NCBI RefSeq assembly: GCF_029893585.1
Contig: NZ_JARXYX010000028.1
Coordinates: 1-64,000, forward strand
Reading direction: 5' to 3'
From: Streptomyces sp. LBL
Lineage (GTDB): Bacteria; Actinomycetota; Actinomycetes; Streptomycetales; Streptomycetaceae
DNA: 64,000 bases
Both the position numbers and the translations under genes were made by a program. The notes below the pieces were generated by a model, which saw nothing but the letters and a program-made list of their open reading frames with translations, ran no database searches and was not told the origin of the DNA. Each line of letters starts with the position of its first letter. Position 1 is the first letter of the stretch. This document shows, piece after piece, positions 59,250 through 64,000 of this stretch.

Positions 59250-60371
59250 TCAGAGCCAGCCGTTGCGCTTCAGCGTGCGGTGGATGCCCAGGCAGAGGGC
59301 CACCATGGCCGACATGATCACCGGGTAGCCGTACTTCCAGTGCAGTTCGGGCATGTACGCGAAGTTCATGCCGTACACCCCGCACACCATCGTCGGTACG
59401 GCGATGATCGCGGCCCACGAGGTGATCTTCCGCATGTCCTCGTTCTGCGCCACGGACGCCTGCGCGAGGTTGGCCTGGAGGATCGAGTTGAGCAGCTCGT
59501 CGAAGCCGATGACCTGCTCCTGGACGCGGGCGAGGTGGTCGGCGACGTCCCGGAAGTACTTCTGGATGTCCGGGTCGATCAGCCGCATCGGCCGCTCGCT
59601 CAGCAGCTGCATGGGGCGCAGCAGCGGGGACACCGCCCGCTTGAACTCCAGCACCTCACGCTTGAGCTGGTAGATCCGCGCCGAGTCCACACCGCGCGAG
59701 GTCCCTCCCCGGCGGCCCGGGGAGGAGAACACCTCGGTCTCCACGTCGTCGATGTCGTCCTGCACCGCGTCGGCGACCGCGACGTAGCCGTCGACGACGT
59801 GGTCGGCGATCGCGTGCAGCACCGCCGAGGGGCCCTTGGCGAGCAGCTCGGGGTCGTCCTGGAGGCGGTGGCGCAGCGTTCTGAGCGAGCCCTGCCCGCC
59901 GTGCCGGACGGTGATGAAGAAGTCCCGTCCGGTGAAGCACATGACCTCGCCGGTCTCGACGACCTCGCTGTTGGCGGTGAGCTTGTCGTGCTCGACGTAG
60001 TGGATGGTCTTGAAGACCGTGAAGAGGGAGTCGTCGTACCGCTCCAGCTTGGGTCGCTGGTGGGCCTGCACGGCGTCCTCCACGGCCAGCGGGTGCAGCC
60101 CGAACTCGCTGGCGACACCGGCGAATTCGGCCTCCGTCGGTTCGTGCAGGCCGATCCACACGAAGCCGCCGTCGCGGCGCACCACCCGCATCGCCTCGTG
60201 CGGGGTCAGGGGTGTGTCCCGCTGGACGCGGTTGCCGTCGCGGTAGACGGCGCAGTCGACGACCGCGGAGGGCGTCGAGGGGTCGCGGGTGGCGTCGTAG
60301 ACACCGGCGTCCTTGCGCAGGGAGATGCGGGACGGGCGGACGACAGCACGCAGGTCACGGATCATCGACAT
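59250..60371 (-). CDS. corA: Magnesium/cobalt transporter CorA
   Basis: A 373-residue pentameric channel subunit for Mg2+ uptake. The cytoplasmic domain covers residues 1-305. The selectivity motif Gly-Met-Asn is at 334-336 (VYGMNFAYMPEL), between two C-terminal membrane helices, and the basic end HRTLKRNGW is family-like. AAGGAG precedes the ATG at 60371; a longer frame to 60509 has no family character. Neighbouring DUF1003 and MgtE-domain genes suggest a magnesium cluster. It matches Rv1239c in order. Confidence 0.95.
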   Translation of the reverse strand: MSMIRDLRAVVRPSRISLRKDAGVYDATRDPSTPSAVVDCAVYRDGNRVQRDTPLTPHEAMRVVRRDGGFVWIGLHEPTEAEFAGVASEFGLHPLAVEDAVQAHQRPKLERYDDSLFTVFKTIHYVEHDKLTANSEVVETGEVMCFTGRDFFITVRHGGQGSLRTLRHRLQDDPELLAKGPSAVLHAIADHVVDGYVAVADAVQDDIDDVETEVFSSPGRRGGTSRGVDSARIYQLKREVLEFKRAVSPLLRPMQLLSERPMRLIDPDIQKYFRDVADHLARVQEQVIGFDELLNSILQANLAQASVAQNEDMRKITSWAAIIAVPTMVCGVYGMNFAYMPELHWKYGYPVIMSAMVALCLGIHRTLKRNGWL

Positions 60372-60876
60372 GGCGGGCTCCTTCGTGACAGGCAACGAAA
60401 GGGCGCCGACGACGGGTGGAACTACCCGGAATGGGGACGTCCTGGCAACGGGTCTCCCGCCCTTCAAGGAGGGGAAGGATGTTTGGCACGTCCACAAAGC
60501 GGGGAGCACCGCTCCGTCGCGGTGGCGAGCTTCGCTACTGATACAGGTACTGATTCAGACAAACAGGCAGATCAGACAGATCAGGCAAAACGAAACGAAG
60601 CGCTCTTCCGCGGTGCAGTGAGTGCGAGAGGTGGCAGTCAGCCGGAGCCGGAGCAGCTACATCAGCGGCGGGAAGAGCGGGTGCTACTGCACGGTCGACT
60701 TCGGTCCATTGCAGCCCCACCTCCTCCGGCCGGTCCCTCGTGAGGGAGTCTCGTCGGCGTCGGGGCTTGACCGCGACGCTTCTGCGTGCTGCCCCGAACC
60801 ACTGGGCCAGAGTACCAGCCGACCAAACTGTCAAGGCGCTGCTTTGCCCCGTACTGACGAGTTCTATGCTCGCCGC
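60372..60876. promoter_or_regulatory. 505-base divergent region between corA and the SUFU gene
   Basis: No gene is seen. An AT-richer stretch at 60539-60600 holds a direct repeat of CAGATCAGACAGATCAGG and CAAAACGAAACG. On the corA strand this reads as repeated CTGATCTG units and may be a binding region. TATGCT at 60865-60870, six bases before the SUFU ATG, is a candidate -10 of a leaderless transcript. Confidence 0.45.
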
Positions 60877-61461
60877 ATGGCTGATGTTCTTCCTCTGGTC
60901 GAGGCCCGGTTGCGCACCGCGCTGGGCGAACCGGACGCGCGCGCGGCGGTCACGTTCCTGGGCACGGACCGCATCGAGGTGCTGCGTTTCCAGGAGGGCG
61001 ACATCGTCCGCTACGCCACGCTCGGCATGTCCGCGCAGCCGATGAGCGAGCCCACGGCCGTTCTCGCCGACCCGGTCGAGGGCCCGCGCGCCGAGCTGGT
61101 CCTCTCGGTCCGCTCCGGCCTCGCCGACACCGACAAGGCGCTCCGCCCGCTCGCCGTGCTGGCCGCGTCCCCGCAGGTCGAGGGCTTGATCGTGGCGCCC
61201 GGTGCCTCCCTCGACGTCGGCGAGCCGCTGTGGCCCGGCGCCCCGTTCACCTCGGTACTGGTCGCCGAGCCCGGCGGGCTGGTCGAGGACCTGGAGCTCG
61301 ACGAACCGCTCGACCCCGTACGGTTCCTGCCGCTGCTCCCCATGACGCCGAACGAGGCCGCCTGGAAGCGGGTGCACGGCGCCCAGGCCCTCCAGGAGCG
61401 CTGGCTGACGAACGGGACGGACCTGAGGGACCCGTCCCGCATGTCCGTCCCGCTGGCCTGA
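60877..61461 (+). CDS. Suppressor-of-fused (SUFU) domain protein
   Basis: A 194-residue soluble protein matching the bacterial SUFU family: an N-terminal RLRTALGEPDARAAVTFLGTDRIEVLRF, a strand-rich middle (YATLGMSAQPM, RAELVLSVRSG), and the C-terminal FLPLLPMTPNEAAWKRVHGAQALQERW. Bacterial members often act as immunity or protein-binding modules; no toxin gene is adjacent. No ribosome site precedes the ATG. Confidence 0.85.
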   Translation: MADVLPLVEARLRTALGEPDARAAVTFLGTDRIEVLRFQEGDIVRYATLGMSAQPMSEPTAVLADPVEGPRAELVLSVRSGLADTDKALRPLAVLAASPQVEGLIVAPGASLDVGEPLWPGAPFTSVLVAEPGGLVEDLELDEPLDPVRFLPLLPMTPNEAAWKRVHGAQALQERWLTNGTDLRDPSRMSVPLA

Positions 61462-61499
61462 CCTCCCGTGGTGAGGAAGGTCACCAACCGGTGGCCGAA

Positions 61500-61612
61500 A
61501 AGCTCCAGTTGACGAAGGTCGTTCGTTGGCGAGGACCGTCCCTTGACGGAGACCGCACCTTGACGGAGACCGTCAGTTGGCGAAGACCGTCAGTTGACGA
61601 AGACGGCGACAC
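61500..61612. repeat. AGACCGTCAGTTGGCGA repeats at the 3' end of the MFS gene
   Basis: About six degenerate 16-20 base units (TTGACGAAGGTCG, TTGGCGAGGACCGTC, TTGACGGAGACCG, AGTTGGCGAAGACCGTC, AGTTGACGAAGACGG) run into the last codons of the MFS gene (VFVN). The repeat therefore includes coding sequence at its right end. Confidence 0.8.
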
Positions 61613-62825
61613 CGTCCTGGGTCGCATGCCGCGGCTCCAGCTCCTCGGCCTCGTGGGTGAGTGCCTTCCGTCGTACGACGACCACGAGCGCCCCCAGCAG
61701 GGCGGTGACCGCCGCGACCACGAACGGGATGTGGATGTCGGTCCACTCCTCGATCTTCGGTGCGAAGAACGGCGCGGCGGCCGCCGCGAACCAGCGCACG
61801 AAGTTGTAGCCGGCGCTCGCCACGGGACGCGGCGCGTCCGACACCCCCAGAGCCAGCTCCGTGTACACCGTGTTGTTCACGCCGATGAAGGCACCGGACA
61901 GGATCGTGCAGACGATCGCCGCGGTGTGGTTGCCGTAGCCGAGGACGAGTACGTCGATCGCGAGCAGCACCAGCGAGCCGCCGAGCACCTTCAGCGAACC
62001 GAACCGCTCCTGCATGCGCGGCGCCACGATCACCGAGAACACGGCGAGCAGCACACCCCAGGCGAAGAACACGGCACCCGACTTGTACGGGGTCATGTTC
62101 AGCACGAACGGGGTGAAGGCCAGCACGGTGAAGAACGTGTAGTTGTAGAAGAAGGCCGAGGCGGCGACGGAGGCGAGGCCGCCGTGGCCGAGCGCCCTGA
62201 CCGGGTCGAGCAGCGAGGTCTTCCGTGCCGGCTTCGGCTGCTCCTTCAGGAACGCCGTGATGCACAGGAAGCCGATCGCCATCAGGAACGCGGTGCCGAA
62301 GAAGGGGTAGCGCCAGCTGGCGTCACCGAGCAGTGCGCCCAGCAGGGGGCCGCACGCCATGCCGAGGCCGAGGGCGGACTCGTACAGCAGGATCGCGGCC
62401 GCGCTGCCCCCGGCCGCCGAGCCGACGATGACCGCGAGGGCCGTCGAGACGAACAGCGCGTTGCCGAGGCCCCAGCCGGCCCGGAAGCCGACGAGTTCGG
62501 CGACCGAGTTCGAGGTGCCCGCGAGGCCCGCGAAGACCACCACCAGTGCGAGGCCGAGCAGCAGGGTCTTGCGGCCGCCGATGCGGCTGGAGACGAAGCC
62601 GGTGACCAGCATCGCGATCGCGGTGATCAGGAAGTACGAGGTGAAGAGCAGCGAGACCTGGCTGGCGGTGGCGTGCAGGCCCGAGGCGATGGACGGCAGA
62701 ATCGGGTCGACGAGTCCGATGCCCATGAAGGCGACGACGGACGCGCCGGCGGTCGCCCACACCGCCTTGGGCTGTCGCAGGATGCTGCCGGCTCCTGCGT
62801 CGAAGGGGTCCTGGCTGGCTCCCAT
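61590..62825 (-). CDS. MFS transporter, DHA1-like drug exporter
   Basis: A 411-residue protein with 12 predicted membrane helices. The DHA1-type features are an N-terminal FMGIGLVDPILPSIASGL, the motif A loop SSRIGGRKTLLLGLAL between helices 2 and 3, and ESALGLGMACGPLLGALLG (motif C, antiporter signature) in helix 5. The ATG at 62825 follows GGGAGAAC. A well-formed promoter with a palindrome in its spacer lies upstream. It is probably an inducible exporter of small hydrophobic compounds controlled by a repressor encoded elsewhere. Confidence 0.92.
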   Translation of the reverse strand: MGASQDPFDAGAGSILRQPKAVWATAGASVVAFMGIGLVDPILPSIASGLHATASQVSLLFTSYFLITAIAMLVTGFVSSRIGGRKTLLLGLALVVVFAGLAGTSNSVAELVGFRAGWGLGNALFVSTALAVIVGSAAGGSAAAILLYESALGLGMACGPLLGALLGDASWRYPFFGTAFLMAIGFLCITAFLKEQPKPARKTSLLDPVRALGHGGLASVAASAFFYNYTFFTVLAFTPFVLNMTPYKSGAVFFAWGVLLAVFSVIVAPRMQERFGSLKVLGGSLVLLAIDVLVLGYGNHTAAIVCTILSGAFIGVNNTVYTELALGVSDAPRPVASAGYNFVRWFAAAAAPFFAPKIEEWTDIHIPFVVAAVTALLGALVVVVRRKALTHEAEELEPRHATQDGVAVFVN

Positions 62826-62865
62826 CACGTTCTCCCATCCCGACGAAGATAGTTGGTATATGCAC

Positions 62866-62894
62866 ACAGTAGTTAGCTCAGCTAATTAATGCAA
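62866..62894 (-). promoter_or_regulatory. MFS promoter with operator palindrome in the spacer
   Basis: On the - strand, TTGCAT (62894-62889) and TACTGT (62871-62866) form -35 and -10 boxes with a 17-base spacer. The spacer holds the dyad TAGTTAGCTCAGCTAATTA as read on the + strand (62870-62888), nine bases per arm around one central base with one mismatch. The size and AT-richness suit a MarR- or TetR-type repressor site. Confidence 0.65.
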
Positions 62895-62934
62895 GCTACA
62901 TCTAATTTTTCCTGGTGGGTGCTGGTGGGAGCGG

Positions 62935-63000
62935 TGATGGGTGATGGTGGGCGACGGTGGGCGGTGATGGGCGACGGTGGGCGGTGGTGGGCGGTCTCGG
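62935..63000. repeat. GGGCGACGGTGGGCGGTGATG tandem repeat
   Basis: Degenerate copies of a 10-20 base unit (TGATGGGCGACGGTGGGCGG) lie between the MFS promoter and the DUF6758 gene. Confidence 0.8.
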
Positions 63001-63057
63001 TCCGGACAGGTGATCGTCCCTTGACGTGGCGGCGCAGGGGTAGGACCGTGGGGCCCT

Positions 63058-63699
63058 ATGAGGGGCGAACCCAGTTGCCCGAAGTGCGGTGGCCGGGTCA
63101 GGGCTCCCGGACTTTTCGCCGATGCCTGGCAGTGTGCTGTGCACGGCACCGTGCATCCGGTGCAACCCGTGATCCCGCCCAGCGTCGAGGCCCTCGGAGT
63201 CGTGGTGCGCCGCACCCAGGTGCCGGTGTGGATGCCGTGGCCGCTGCCGGTCGGCTGGCTGTTCACGGGCGTGGCCTGCGCGGGTGACGACCGCAGCGGC
63301 GGCCGTGCGACGGCGGTGGCCTGCACCGGACCCGGGCCGCTCGGCGGTGTGGGCGAACTGATCCTGGTGGCCGAGGAACTCGGCGTCGGCCTCGGCGCGC
63401 GGTACGCGGGCATCGACGGGCCGGACCCCGGGCCGTACGTGAGCGTGGAGAAGCCTCCGCAGGCAAAGGTGCTGGCCGCCGGTCGCCCGACTCCGCTGTG
63501 GAACGTCGCCGGTGCGCCCGACGATCGCGCGGTCTTCGCGGGGGAGGCGCTCGGGCTGTGGTTGTGGGCGGTGGTGTGGCCCGAGCAGTCGGGGCTGTTG
63601 ATGTACGACGAACTGGTGCTGACGGATCTCCGGGACGCGGGTGCCGAGCTGGACCTGGTTCCGTGCGGGGCGCTGTCGCCGCTCTTGCTGAAGCCGTGA
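63058..63699 (+). CDS. DUF6758 family protein with N-terminal zinc-ribbon
   Basis: A 213-residue protein. CPKCGGRVRAPGLFADAWQC near residues 7-26 forms a zinc-ribbon-like start, then VHPVQPVIPPSVEALGVVVRRTQVPVWMPWPLPVGWLFTG is the conserved core (cited in parts: MPWPLPVGWLFTG). It has no signal. The family is limited to actinobacteria and of unknown function. It is followed by a PHP-domain gene on the same strand, an arrangement I recall from other Streptomyces. Confidence 0.85.
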   Translation: MRGEPSCPKCGGRVRAPGLFADAWQCAVHGTVHPVQPVIPPSVEALGVVVRRTQVPVWMPWPLPVGWLFTGVACAGDDRSGGRATAVACTGPGPLGGVGELILVAEELGVGLGARYAGIDGPDPGPYVSVEKPPQAKVLAAGRPTPLWNVAGAPDDRAVFAGEALGLWLWAVVWPEQSGLLMYDELVLTDLRDAGAELDLVPCGALSPLLLKP

Positions 63700-63784
63700 T
63701 GCTCCACCGGTCGGGGCGAGTCTTGTAGGGGGCGCTGGCCCTGTGCGGGTGTGACGAGGGGGTCCGGAAAATCCGGTTATCCTT

Positions 63785-63875
63785 GAGCGTCCAGTGCAGT
63801 CCGGTCCGGCCCAGATCCGTGCAGTCGGGTTCCGTCCCGTCCGGTTCCGTCCAGATCTGTCCAGTTCCATCCCGT
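63785..63875. repeat. GTCCAGTTCCGTCC-type degenerate repeat
   Basis: Short units such as GTCCGGTTCCGTC and GTCCAGATCTGTCC recur with a period of 10-16 bases in the gap before the PHP-domain gene. Confidence 0.7.
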
Positions 63876-63895
63876 CATCGCTTGGAGTCCGCGCT

Positions 63896-64000
63896 GTGCG
63901 CATCGATCTGCACTGCCACTCCACCGCTTCCGACGGTACGGACAGCCCCGCCGAGTTGGTGCGGAATGCCGCCGCGGCTGGTCTGGACGTCGTCGCGCTG
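63896..64000 (+). CDS. PHP-domain phosphoesterase, N-terminal part (cut by window end)
   Basis: The first 35 codons from GTG 63896 (GGAG eight bases before) read MRIDLHCHSTASDGTDSPAE and then LVRNAAAAGLDVVAL. HCHSTASDGT is the first metal-binding motif of PHP phosphoesterases, as in RNase AM/TrpH-type proteins that act on nucleotides. The rest lies beyond the window. Confidence 0.88.
   Translation, partial: MRIDLHCHSTASDGTDSPAELVRNAAAAGLDVVAL

Noticed and set aside
1..64000. tRNA and rRNA genes
   Set aside because: Gaps larger than 70 bases were read for cloverleaf arms and a GTTCGA-type T-loop in proper context. None was convincing by eye; a covariance search would be decisive.

Overview
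The window is Streptomyces-type chromosome. GC is very high, third positions are almost all G/C, GTG and TTG starts are common, genes are chained by 4-11 nt overlaps, and the gene content is actinobacterial (mycothiol deacetylase, DUF397/DUF5753 regulator pair, DUF3117, 7Fe ferredoxin, DUF6113, DUF6758). I see no rRNA, tRNA, CRISPR array, insertion sequence or phage gene.

Region 1 (about 0.8-24.7 kb) is a peptide-uptake block. Two paralogous five-gene oligopeptide ABC operons on the + strand (793-6638 and 16737-22328) flank a third, divergent and more distant one on the - strand (10081-16300). A cytoplasmic-looking S9 dipeptidyl-peptidase (22574-24691) closes the block. Between the first two operons (6.7-10.1 kb) lies a stretch of broken genes: an internal piece of a GalU-like nucleotidyltransferase, a short protein that looks truncated, a complete secreted GH54/CBM42 arabinofuranosidase without a visible ribosome site, and the tail of a GNAT acetyltransferase. 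I read this as an insertion or deletion hot spot.

Region 2 (24.7-28.4 kb) holds a small conserved membrane protein and a WhiJ-like regulatory island: DUF397, XRE/DUF5753, an RsbW-type ATPase, a winged-helix/zinc-ribbon protein, and a DUF6247 gene whose downstream partner is reduced to about 17 codons.

Region 3 (28.4-64 kb) is core chromosome. It contains mshB, a membrane protein with a long Gly/Pro-rich cytoplasmic arm and a YoaR-type domain, a DrrAB-like exporter with a DesK/DesR-like two-component system, fdxA, dapC, dapE, a LOG protein, a FolP2-type DHPS homologue, a DivIVA-like protein, 3-methyladenine glycosylase, a crotonase, DUF3117, an O-methyltransferase divergent from an ECF sigma / zinc anti-sigma / HtrA / TatB chain, mrp, DUF1003, an MgtE-domain/CBS protein, an LppX-like lipoprotein and corA. 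From memory, this order parallels M. tuberculosis Rv1170-Rv1239, so it is an ancient actinobacterial block linking lysine/DAP synthesis, redox buffering, envelope stress and Mg2+ handling. The window ends with a SUFU-domain protein, an MFS exporter with a well-formed operator-promoter, DUF6758 and the start of a PHP-domain protein.

Recurrent features are strong hairpin terminators between convergent genes, degenerate tandem repeats just after stop codons, and several likely leaderless genes (TANNNT box 6-7 nt before the start codon).
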